Shown here: piece by piece, positions 1-5,857 of the stretch
Position numbering within the stretch: position 1 is the stretch's first letter
Layout: each line of letters begins with the position of its first letter
NCBI GenBank assembly: GCA_937893015.1
Contig: CALBJX010000067.1
Location: 1 to 6,414 of the forward strand
Origin: an uncultured Verrucomicrobiales bacterium
GTDB lineage: Bacteria; Verrucomicrobiota; Verrucomicrobiia; Verrucomicrobiales; Akkermansiaceae
Length of the DNA: 6,414 nt
Reading direction: 5' to 3'
Program-made: the position numbers and the translations under genes
Notes under the pieces: generated by a model
What the model saw: only the letters and a program-made list of their open reading frames with translations
What the model was told of the DNA's origin: nothing
The model's database searches: none

Positions 1-1688
1 CCAACCTGCTGAAGCCCGCGCTGGCCCGCGGCGAGCTGCGCACCATCGGCGCCACGACCTTGGATGAATACCGCAAGTACATCGAAAAGGATGCCGCGCT
101 GGAGCGCCGCTTCCAACCCGTGTATGTGGCGGAGCCGAGCGTGGAGGACACGATTGCCATCCTGCGCGGTCTGAAGGAACGCTACGAGGTGCACCACGGC
201 GTCCACATCACGGACGGCGCGCTGGTCGCCGCCGCGACGCTGAGCAACCGCTACATCTCCGACCGCTTCCTGCCGGACAAGGCCGTGGACCTCGTGGACG
301 AAGCCGCCGCCCGCCTCAAGATTGAGCTGGACAGCATGCCCGCCGAGATTGACGAGCTGAACCGCGCCGCCATGCAGCTGGAGATGGAACGCCAGGCCCT
401 CGCCAAGGAAAAGGACGAGGACTCCAAGCAGCGTCTCGACAAAATTTCCCGCGAACTTGCGGATACCAAGGAAAAGAGTGACGCGCTCATCGCCCGCTGG
501 AAGAACGAAAAGGAAGTCGTGACCAAGGCGCGCGACGCGCAGAAACGCATCGACGCCCTGCGCACGGAGGCCGAGCAGGCGCAGCGCAAGGGCGACCTCG
601 GGCGCGCGTCCGCCATCCTCTACGGCGAGATTCCCGCCGCCGAAACCGCCGCCAAGGAAGCGCGTGCTGCGCTGGCGGAGCTGCAACGCAGCGGCGAAGG
701 GCTTCTTAAGGAGGAGGTGACGGAGGCGGATATCGCCAAGGTGGTCTCCACGTGGACGGGCATCCCCGCCGCCCGCATGGCGGAGGGCGAGCGCGAAAAG
801 CTCCTGCACATGGAGGAGCGCATCGGCGCGCGCCTCATCGGCCAAAAGGACGCGGTGAAAGCCGTGGCCGATGCCGTGCGCCGCTCCCGCGCGGGGCTGC
901 AGGACGAGAACCGCCCGCTGGGCTCCTTCATCTTCCTCGGCCCCACGGGCGTGGGCAAGACGGAGCTGGCCAAGGCTCTCGCGGAGTTCCTCTTCGATGA
1001 CGAAGCCGCCATGGTGCGCATCGACATGAGCGAGTACATGGAGAAGCACAGCGTCTCCCGCCTCATCGGTGCGCCTCCCGGGTATGTGGGCTATGATGAG
1101 GGCGGCCAGCTGACGGAAGCCGTGCGCCGCCGTCCCTACAGCGTCGTCCTCTTCGATGAAATCGAAAAGGCCCACCCGGATGTGTTCAACGTGCTCCTGC
1201 AGGTGCTCGATGACGGCCGCATCACGGACGGCCAAGGGCGCACGGTGGACTTCACCAACACCGTGCTCATCATGACGAGCAACATCGGCAGCGCGTACAT
1301 CCTGACGGAGACGGACAAGGACGCCCGCAACGCCAAGACCATGGAGGCCCTGCGCACGCACTTCCGCCCCGAGTTCCTGAACCGCATTGACGAGACCATC
1401 CTCTTCGACCGCCTGAGCGAAGATGACCTCAAGCACATCGTGGGCATCCAGCTCGCGCGTGTCGAAAAACGTCTTGCCGCCCGCGGGCTCAAGCTGGAGC
1501 TGACGGATGCCGCCGCCGCGCTTGTCGCCTCCCACGGCTACGACCCCGTGTACGGTGCCCGCCCGCTCAAACGCGCCATCCAGCGCGACATTCTCGACCC
1601 GCTCAGCATGGCCATCCTCTCGGGCAAGTTCCCCGAGGGCAGCACCATCCGCACCGAGGCCGAGGACGGCCGCATCGTCTTCCGCTGA
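1..1688 (+). CDS. clpB: ATP-dependent disaggregase ClpB (C-terminal part, 5' end off window)
   Basis: ClpB is a cytoplasmic AAA+ hexamer that pulls aggregated proteins through its pore and hands them to DnaK for refolding. The first whole codon is at base 3 and 561 residues are visible. The family is about 860 long, so roughly 300 N-terminal residues (N-domain and NBD1 Walker motifs) lie upstream. The visible part opens in the NBD1 sensor region (TIGATT) and the arginine-finger stretch ALERRF (about 99-113). A full coiled-coil M-domain follows (about 315-710), which separates ClpB from ClpA. NBD2 then carries Walker A GPTGVGKT (939-962), pore loop GYVGY (1080-1094), Walker B VVLFDE (1143-1160) and the sensor-2 motif GARPLKR near the C-terminus. 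It matches E. coli ClpB as I remember it almost without gaps, and I see no frameshift. TTG at 60 is internal, not a start. The gene ends just before a strong terminator. Its promoter is outside the window. Confidence 0.97.
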   Translation, partial: NLLKPALARGELRTIGATTLDEYRKYIEKDAALERRFQPVYVAEPSVEDTIAILRGLKERYEVHHGVHITDGALVAAATLSNRYISDRFLPDKAVDLVDEAAARLKIELDSMPAEIDELNRAAMQLEMERQALAKEKDEDSKQRLDKISRELADTKEKSDALIARWKNEKEVVTKARDAQKRIDALRTEAEQAQRKGDLGRASAILYGEIPAAETAAKEARAALAELQRSGEGLLKEEVTEADIAKVVSTWTGIPAARMAEGEREKLLHMEERIGARLIGQKDAVKAVADAVRRSRAGLQDENRPLGSFIFLGPTGVGKTELAKALAEFLFDDEAAMVRIDMSEYMEKHSVSRLIGAPPGYVGYDEGGQLTEAVRRRPYSVVLFDEIEKAHPDVFNVLLQVLDDGRITDGQGRTVDFTNTVLIMTSNIGSAYILTETDKDARNAKTMEALRTHFRPEFLNRIDETILFDRLSEDDLKHIVGIQLARVEKRLAARGLKLELTDAAAALVASHGYDPVYGARPLKRAIQRDILDPLSMAILSGKFPEGSTIRTEAEDGRIVFR

Positions 1689-1708
1689 GGACGTCTCTAC
1701 GCCATATT

Positions 1709-1744
1709 AAAAAGCCCACCCGCGCTTCCGCGGATGGGCTTTTG
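1709..1744. terminator. Bidirectional intrinsic terminator between clpB and the PEP-CTERM gene
   Basis: Arms at 1714-1724 and 1729-1739 form an 11-position stem with one C/A mismatch and a CTTC loop. Upstream A residues (1710-1713) face downstream T residues (1740-1743), so either strand gives a GC-rich hairpin followed by U residues. It lies 20 bp after the clpB stop and about 23 bp past the stop of the convergent gene, so one hairpin can end both transcripts. Confidence 0.85.
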
Positions 1745-1766
1745 CTTCAAAGTGATTTGTTTGCTT

Positions 1767-2513
1767 TTAGTGGCGGCGACGACGCGCAGCCAGACCGACG
1801 AGGGCCAGCAGACTCAGCGTAGCCGTGGCAGGCTCGGGGGTGGCCGTAATGCTGAGCTTCACCAAGGGAGCTTCGTTGCTCCAGTTTGTATTAAAGTTAA
1901 AGTCGGCATCGGACTTTTCCGAAGAAACACCCATCCACTCGACAGAAGCGCCACTGAGGCCCCAAATATCAGCCGTAGCAAGGGACAGACCTTCATCCGA
2001 GCTAGTGGTAGAAATCGTCACTGTCAGCGTATCGTTCATGCTCACAACAAGGTCGGACGTACTAAGCGTCATCCATGCGCCACTGCGATGAGTTTCCAAA
2101 TTACCGCTCACCGACTGCCCCGTGCCATTCACTGTAACCGTCATCGAACGCTGGCCATCCTGACACCAGCCGTTTGAGTTGACCAGATAGGAGAGCGAAT
2201 TAAGAGTAATGGAAGCTTTGGGGTGAATCGTGTCAGCGTTGTAAAGCCCGTTGAGGGTTACAGTGAAGCTGATGGAGCCATCGTCAAATTTCTTACCGGT
2301 ATTACCGGCAGGAAGATAACTGCGATTCCAGCCGACATTGGCCTCATTAGCCGTTCCCTGTGTGATCATATCGGAATAGTCATCCAAAATGGCAGACATC
2401 GTGGTAGTGACTCCGGCTTTCGTGACAGAGATGCCTGTGGTCAGCATTGTGTTAATCTCTTCTGCCTGAGCTACGCAGCCCAGAAGAAGCAGAGCAAACA
2501 GAGTTTTTTTCAT
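1767..2513 (-). CDS. Exported PEP-CTERM sorting-domain protein, function unknown
   Basis: This is a 248-residue surface or envelope protein. Residues 1-17 form a signal peptide: MKK, a hydrophobic core, and an AQA cleavage site before EE. The C-terminus has the tripartite PEP-CTERM tail: Pro-Glu-Pro at 226-228, a hydrophobic helix at about 229-243, then four Arg and a final His. In this family an exosortase, encoded elsewhere, is thought to recognise and process the tail. The middle is rich in Ser, Thr, Gly, Asn and alternating hydrophobics, suggesting a beta-sandwich, but I recognise no catalytic motif and cannot name a ligand. The start is supported by the signal peptide. The preceding bases (GCATAAAGTAAACT) hold no Shine-Dalgarno sequence. 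Sampled GC is about 50%, well below the neighbours. The gene stands alone, convergent with clpB and sharing its terminator. An LLGC lipobox-like reading within the signal peptide is a weaker alternative. Confidence 0.85.
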   Translation of the reverse strand: MKKTLFALLLLGCVAQAEEINTMLTTGISVTKAGVTTTMSAILDDYSDMITQGTANEANVGWNRSYLPAGNTGKKFDDGSISFTVTLNGLYNADTIHPKASITLNSLSYLVNSNGWCQDGQRSMTVTVNGTGQSVSGNLETHRSGAWMTLSTSDLVVSMNDTLTVTISTTSSDEGLSLATADIWGLSGASVEWMGVSSEKSDADFNFNTNWSNEAPLVKLSITATPEPATATLSLLALVGLAARRRRH

Positions 2514-2584
2514 AGTTTACTTTATGCGTATATGGTTGATAATGTGCAGACGCGGCGGGAAATCCATGCACGTGATATGGCGTT

Positions 2585-2607
2585 TTCGCCCACCCCTGCG
2601 GGGCGAA
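2585..2607. repeat. GC-rich hairpin next to the first palindrome
   Basis: Arms TTCGCCC (2585-2591) and GGGCGAA (2601-2607) are exact complements around a 9-nt loop. An alternative inner pairing, CCCC with GGGG around TGC, competes with it. The segment 2592-2607 matches 5682-5697 at 14 of 16 positions, so this is probably part of a dispersed intergenic repeat. It sits 3 bp from the palindrome at 2611. Confidence 0.55.
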
Positions 2608-2610
2608 GTA

Positions 2611-2632
2611 TACAGCATTCTAAATGCTGTAG
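2611..2632. repeat. Palindromic intergenic repeat, copy 1
   Basis: Arms TACAGCATT and AATGCTGTA pair perfectly around a CTA loop. The 22 bases 2611-2632 are the exact reverse complement of 2778-2799, making a perfect 22-bp inverted repeat with copy 2. The base composition and lack of a following T tract argue against a terminator. A REP-like extragenic palindrome is the simplest reading. Confidence 0.75.
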
Positions 2633-2773
2633 GCATCCATGAAATACGTAAGATATTGAACGTGTGGTTCGGCGGCTCTTGTATCTCATTCGCGCATTGC
2701 ATATGCTCGATGTGCATGATACTTCCGCTCCATGCTCCACTCCGCTTTTTCTCAACATTTTCTGCATATTTGT

Positions 2774-2805
2774 CTTGCTACAGCATTTAGAATGCTGTAG
2801 GCAAG
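2774..2805. repeat. Palindromic intergenic repeat, copy 2
   Basis: Arms CTACAGCATT (2778-2787) and AATGCTGTAG (2791-2800) pair perfectly around a TAG loop. CTTG (2774-2777) and CAAG (2802-2805) extend the stem to 14 pairs with one bulged G at 2801. The core is copy 1 in reverse orientation. However, both copies are followed on the + strand by GGCA, as direct repeats would be, so the true unit orientation is ambiguous. No target-site duplication is visible. Confidence 0.75.
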
Positions 2806-2903
2806 AAAAATGTGCAAAAAAGCCGTAAGGACATAGACGAACCATTGCCACCCCATGGCAGCCTGACATATGAGGATTTATCGTGCCGCAGACCGGAACA
2901 CAA

Positions 2904-2935
2904 AAACCGCCTGAGTGAGAATACTCAGGCGGTTT
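2904..2935 (-). terminator. Intrinsic terminator of the tkt-ndk transcript
   Basis: A perfect 13-bp stem (2904-2916 with 2923-2935) closes a 6-nt loop. Read on the minus strand it ends in five T residues and lies 26 bp after the ndk stop. The + strand side has only three T residues and no gene leading into it, so it serves the minus strand. Confidence 0.92.
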
Positions 2936-2961
2936 AATATCGTGGGCTGTTGCTGCTCGCT

Positions 2962-3414
2962 TCAGTCGATGTTATCGAAAATTTCTTCGGGCTTGAAGAA
3001 GCGCTTGATTTCCGCTTCGGCACTTTCGGGGGAGTCGGAGGCGTGGCAGATGTTGAGCATGCTGTTGGTGCCGAAATCGCCGCGGATGGTGCCCTTGTCG
3101 GCCTTCTGGGAGTTGGTGGGCCCGAGGATGGTGCGCACGCGGGTGATGACGCCGGGGCCGGAGAGGCAGAGGGCCACCACGGGGCTGGTCTGCATGAAGG
3201 CGGAGAGCTTGGGGAAGAGGGGCTCGCCGTCAATCACGAGGTCGATGATGTGGCCGTAGTGCTCGCGCAGGATGGCGTCGTCGAGCTGCATCATCTTCAT
3301 GCCGCGCAGGCGGAAACCTTCGCTCAGCAGGCGGTTGAGAATCACGCCGGAAAGGTTCTTGCGAACGCAATCGGGCTTGAAGAGAATCAGAGTTTTTTCG
3401 TCGCGGTTATACAT
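2962..3414 (-). CDS. ndk: Nucleoside diphosphate kinase
   Basis: NDK moves the gamma phosphate of ATP onto nucleoside diphosphates through a phosphohistidine, supplying NTPs and dNTPs in the cytoplasm. The protein has 150 residues, a usual bacterial length, and spans the whole fold. Visible signatures are KPD at 13-15, HYGH near 52-55, the nucleotide-binding arginine in VRTILG (Arg94), TIRGDF (Arg111), Asn121 and the catalytic His124 in the NICHASDS motif, followed by SAEAEIKRFF. The six residues between GDF and this motif (GTNSML) differ from the common CIQVGR version, but the spacing is intact. The start ATG has no Shine-Dalgarno sequence; the AT-rich bases AAATTGAAAATTCACT precede it. It lies 30 bp after the tkt stop with no clear promoter between, so co-transcription with tkt is likely. 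A terminator follows. Confidence 0.96.
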   Translation of the reverse strand: MYNRDEKTLILFKPDCVRKNLSGVILNRLLSEGFRLRGMKMMQLDDAILREHYGHIIDLVIDGEPLFPKLSAFMQTSPVVALCLSGPGVITRVRTILGPTNSQKADKGTIRGDFGTNSMLNICHASDSPESAEAEIKRFFKPEEIFDNID

Positions 3415-3444
3415 AGTGAATTTTCAATTTGAAACGGGTCAATC

Positions 3445-5454
3445 TCAGAGTGCCTTGGCTACCGAGATGATGTTCTCCACATTCATGCCGAGCTCGGAGA
3501 GCACCTGCGGGCCGGGGGCGGAGAAGCCGAAGTCATCGATGCCGATGATGGCGCCTTCCTCACCGACGTAGCGGTACCAGAGGTCGGACTTACCGGCCTC
3601 GATGGCGATGCGGCGCTTGCAGGCGGCGGGGAGAATCTCCTCCTTGTAGGCGGCGTCTTGCAGGTTGAAACGGAACATGGAGGGCATGGAGACCACGCGC
3701 ACATCGTCGCCCAGTTGCTTGGCGGCTTCGAGGGCGAGGTAGACCTCGCTGCCCGTGGCGATGATGATGAGGCGGGGCTGTGCCGTCTTCTCCTTGAGAG
3801 CGATGTAGGCACCCTTGCGCGTGCCTTGGCGGCGCGTCTCGGCGGAGAGCTCGGGGCAGCTGGCGGTCAGGCTGGGCACGTTCTGGCGGGTGAGGATGAG
3901 GGCGGTCGGCCCCTGACGGCGGCGCAGGGCGCAAATCCACGCGCCCGCGGCTTCTTCCTCATCGGCGGGGCGGATGACATCCAGATTGGGGATGATGCGC
4001 AGACCGCTGATGGTTTCGACCGGCTGGTGGGTGGGGCCGTCCTCGCCCACGGCCACGGAATCGTGCGTCAGGACGTAGGTGACGGGAAGGTGGGAGAGAG
4101 CGGCCACGCGGATGGCGGCGCGCATGTAGTCCACGAACACGCAGAAAGTGCCGCAGGAGACGCGGAAGATGCCGTCGTAGGCCACGCCGTTGGCGATAGC
4201 GGCCATGGCGTGCTCGCGGATACCGCACCAGAAGTTGCGGCCCGTGTAGTCCTTGGCGGAGAAATCGCCCATCCCCTTGAGATAGTTCTTGTTGGAGGAG
4301 AAGAGGTCCGCGCTGAAGGAGAGCAGGCCGGGGCAGTGCTGCGCGAGAGCGTTCTCAGCATCGGCGCCGGAGACGCGGGTGGCGGCCCTGGTGCCCGCGG
4401 GGAACACGGGGATTTCCGCGCTGCTGACGGGGGCTTCCTGAGAGTGGACGGAGAGCTCGCAGCAGGCATCCAGCTCGGCGGCCTTGTCGGGGTTGGCGGT
4501 GCGCCAGGCGTCGTAGACGGCGTGCCATTCGGCGCAGGCGGCCTCGCGCTCGGCCTTCAGACCCGCCATGTAGGCGCGGACTTCATCGGAGACGAAATAC
4601 TGCTTGTCGGTGGGCAGGCCCCAGTTGGCGTGGGCCTCGCTCCAGAGCTTGGCACCACCCTCGCCGTGGCCCTTGGTGGTGCCTTCGATGCCGGGCACAC
4701 CCTTGGCGATCACGGTCTTGGCGACGATGAGCTTCGGGCGGCCGTTCTTTTCGAGGCGGGCGACGCGGAGCGTCTCGCGCACCTGCTCAATGTCGTTGCC
4801 GTCGATGGTGAAGGCATCCCAACCCTGCGCGGTGAAGGCGGCGGCCACGTCGTCAATCTGAGAAACCTCGATGGGGGCATCCAGCGTGATGCCGTTGGCG
4901 TCGTAGATGAGCACGAGGTTGTCGAGCTTCAGCGTGCCGGCGATCGCGGCGGCTTCGCGGGAGATACCCTCCTCAATGCAGCCGTCACCGGCGAGGCAGT
5001 AGACATTCTGGGAGAAGATTTCATGCTCGGGCGTGTTGAAGCGGGCGGCGGCGTGCTTCGCGGAGATGGCGAAACCGACGGCGTTCGCAATGCCCTGACC
5101 GAGCGGGCCCGTGGTGCATTCCACACCGGGGCAGCTCTTGAACTCGGGGTGGCCGGGGGTGATGGAACCCTTGGAGCGGAAGGCCTTGACGTCATCCATG
5201 CTGACGGCAAAACCGCTGAGGTGCAGCCACGCATACAGGAACATGGAGCCGTGGCCGCCGGAGAGCACGAAACGATCGCGGTTGAGCCAGCGGGGTTCGG
5301 AGGGGTTCACGCGCAGCAGCTCGCCGTAGAGCGCCGCACCGATTTCCGCGCAACCCAGCGGCAGACCCATGTGCCCGGATGCCTTGTCGAAAATCGCATC
5401 GATTGCCAAACCACGAGCCTCATTGGCCGCTTTGAGAAGAATGTCCGTGTTCAT
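3445..5454 (-). CDS. tkt: Transketolase
   Basis: This thiamine-diphosphate enzyme moves two-carbon ketol units between sugar phosphates in the non-oxidative pentose phosphate pathway, linking ribose 5-phosphate to glycolysis. From the chosen ATG it has 669 residues, the normal size. In order: His28 (SGHMG), His68 (GGHGSM), TPGHPEF at 99-105, the TPP and metal motif GDG at 156-158 with Asn187, His263 in KGHGEGG, the catalytic glutamate Glu414 (GIREHAM), THDS with His464, DGPTHQPVE with His476, and Arg523 (TRQNVP). The C-terminal domain is complete. The frame stays open to 5610, but the 52 extra residues are not transketolase-like and would cross the promoter, so ATG at 5454 is preferred. There is no Shine-Dalgarno sequence. 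It leads a probable tkt-ndk operon. KGHGEGG differs from the E. coli SHGAP form and may mark a subfamily. A second transketolase elsewhere cannot be excluded. Confidence 0.97.
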   Translation of the reverse strand: MNTDILLKAANEARGLAIDAIFDKASGHMGLPLGCAEIGAALYGELLRVNPSEPRWLNRDRFVLSGGHGSMFLYAWLHLSGFAVSMDDVKAFRSKGSITPGHPEFKSCPGVECTTGPLGQGIANAVGFAISAKHAAARFNTPEHEIFSQNVYCLAGDGCIEEGISREAAAIAGTLKLDNLVLIYDANGITLDAPIEVSQIDDVAAAFTAQGWDAFTIDGNDIEQVRETLRVARLEKNGRPKLIVAKTVIAKGVPGIEGTTKGHGEGGAKLWSEAHANWGLPTDKQYFVSDEVRAYMAGLKAEREAACAEWHAVYDAWRTANPDKAAELDACCELSVHSQEAPVSSAEIPVFPAGTRAATRVSGADAENALAQHCPGLLSFSADLFSSNKNYLKGMGDFSAKDYTGRNFWCGIREHAMAAIANGVAYDGIFRVSCGTFCVFVDYMRAAIRVAALSHLPVTYVLTHDSVAVGEDGPTHQPVETISGLRIIPNLDVIRPADEEEAAGAWICALRRRQGPTALILTRQNVPSLTASCPELSAETRRQGTRKGAYIALKEKTAQPRLIIIATGSEVYLALEAAKQLGDDVRVVSMPSMFRFNLQDAAYKEEILPAACKRRIAIEAGKSDLWYRYVGEEGAIIGIDDFGFSAPGPQVLSELGMNVENIISVAKAL

Positions 5455-5463
5455 GCGCGTTCG

Positions 5464-5491
5464 AGTATACCAGATATCGGAGGAATGTAAA
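5464..5491 (-). promoter_or_regulatory. Sigma-70-type promoter of tkt(-ndk)
   Basis: On the minus strand, TTTACA (5486-5491) and TATACT (5464-5469) are spaced by 16 bp, and TGG just before the -10 gives an extended -10. Each hexamer matches consensus at five of six positions. Only nine bases separate the -10 from the tkt ATG. Transcription should therefore begin 0-3 nt before the start codon, giving a leaderless or nearly leaderless mRNA. That last step is inferred from usual promoter spacing. Confidence 0.75.
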
Positions 5492-5660
5492 GCAGAATGA
5501 ACACCGGGAGAGAAATTGAAAGATGCGTCTTCCGGTCCCTTCGGCAGCGGCGGCAGCCCATTCTCCGCCGATTCGGCAAACCGATACCCATGCGGAAGAT
5601 GATGCCTCATCCATGCAACGCCGCCGCATCACATTGATTTTCCGTGCATCACAACAGAGA

Positions 5661-5732
5661 AAGGGGTGCGGGCCCTTCTTTACCCCTGCGGTGTGAACCG
5701 CACCAACGGACTTTGCGCCCCTTGCACCCGCA
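5661..5732 (+). other. Segment with competing stems, possible structured RNA
   Basis: Several complementary pairs overlap: AAGGGG (5661-5666) with CCCCTT (5718-5723), AGGGGT (5662-5667) with ACCCCT (5682-5687), GGTGCGG (5665-5671) with CCGCACC (5698-5704), and TGCGGT with ACCGCA (5687-5702, GTGA loop). They cannot all form at once. A palindrome and a T run follow at 5734-5766, which could end a short + strand RNA. I see no good promoter in front and recognise no known RNA family, so this is only a candidate. Confidence 0.25.
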
Positions 5733-5733
5733 A

Positions 5734-5755
5734 ATCATGTCAGTCCTGACATGAT
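5734..5755. promoter_or_regulatory. Perfect 22-bp palindrome, candidate operator
   Basis: Half-sites ATCATGTCAG (5734-5743) and CTGACATGAT (5746-5755) are exact complements around TC. Such symmetry with a short spacer suits a dimeric regulator. It ends 14 bp before the possible -35 of the DUF6941 gene and lies more than 240 bp from the tkt promoter, so the DUF6941 gene is the likelier target. Five T residues at 5762-5766 leave open that it is instead a hairpin terminator of a short + strand RNA. Confidence 0.5.
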
Positions 5756-5769
5756 GCTTCATTTTTCTC

Positions 5770-5797
5770 TTGCATCCCTGCATCTTTGTGCTAGTAA
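5770..5797 (+). promoter_or_regulatory. Possible promoter of the DUF6941 gene
   Basis: TTGCAT (5770-5775) and TAGTAA (5792-5797) are spaced by 16 bp, with TGC before the -10. The matches are modest, so this is a best guess. It would give a leader of about 50 nt containing the hairpin at 5810-5824. Confidence 0.3.
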
Positions 5798-5809
5798 TAA
5801 AGCGTTATC

Positions 5810-5824
5810 CCCCGCGATTCGGGG
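5810..5824 (+). promoter_or_regulatory. GC-rich hairpin in the DUF6941 gene leader
   Basis: CCCCG (5810-5814) and CGGGG (5820-5824) pair around CGATT. The hairpin ends 33 bp before the ATG and is followed by an unstructured CA-rich stretch with no T run, so it is not a terminator. It may stabilise the transcript or leave the start region open. The role is inferred. Confidence 0.35.
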
Positions 5825-5857
5825 ACATCATCTTTAACTCATACCACATACACCATC

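Larger units (their letters stand above)
2514..2961. other. Non-coding region upstream of the PEP-CTERM gene, carrying palindromic repeats
   Basis: No convincing gene lies here. Short open frames exist, including a Cys-rich minus-strand one, but they run through the repeats and resemble nothing I know. The stretch holds a small GC-rich hairpin (2585-2607), two copies of one palindrome (2611-2632 and 2778-2800) and the ndk terminator (2904-2935). It should also contain the minus-strand promoter of the PEP-CTERM gene. The best I see is a poor match: CTGCAC, 17 bp, CATAAA, just before the ATG. It is not reported separately. Confidence 0.6.
5455..5857. other. Divergent intergenic region between tkt and the DUF6941 gene
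   Basis: These 403 bp hold no convincing gene. The tkt promoter lies at the left edge. Further right are a direct repeat of GCATCACA (5626-5633 and 5646-5653), a cluster of mutually exclusive stems (5661-5732), a perfect palindrome (5734-5755), a possible + strand promoter (5770-5797) and a leader hairpin (5810-5824). From about 5500 to 5625 I see only GC-rich sequence with weak CGGCGG and CCGCCG complementarity. Confidence 0.6.

Noticed and set aside
1734..2177. A + strand open frame starting inside the clpB terminator
   Set aside because: It begins within the terminator hairpin and runs antisense to a gene with a clear signal peptide and sorting tail.
2463..2513. Lipoprotein signal (LLGC) in the PEP-CTERM protein
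   Set aside because: Leu at -2 is a less typical lipobox position, and AQA followed by EE is a good ordinary signal peptidase site. PEP-CTERM proteins normally use the latter.
2611..2800. A CRISPR array or a complete insertion sequence
   Set aside because: There are only two repeat copies, with no regular spacers, no transposase gene and no visible target-site duplication.
2774..2820. Palindrome copy 2 as a transcription terminator
   Set aside because: On the + strand it is followed by A residues rather than T residues, and on the minus strand no T run follows. No gene ends here.
2522..2869. A Cys-rich 115-residue minus-strand frame
   Set aside because: Both palindromic repeats lie in it in the same phase, giving CLQHSKCC and CLQHLECC. 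It has no recognisable domain and its composition is that of non-coding DNA.
3658..5490. A 610-residue open frame on the + strand opposite tkt
   Set aside because: It is the antisense shadow of a GC-rich gene. Its Gly, Ala, Val and Glu-heavy sequence has no domain pattern, whereas the minus strand encodes a complete transketolase.
5455..5610. A 52-residue N-terminal extension of transketolase
   Set aside because: It spans the promoter, is unlike transketolase N-termini, and the 669-residue form from 5454 already has the family length.
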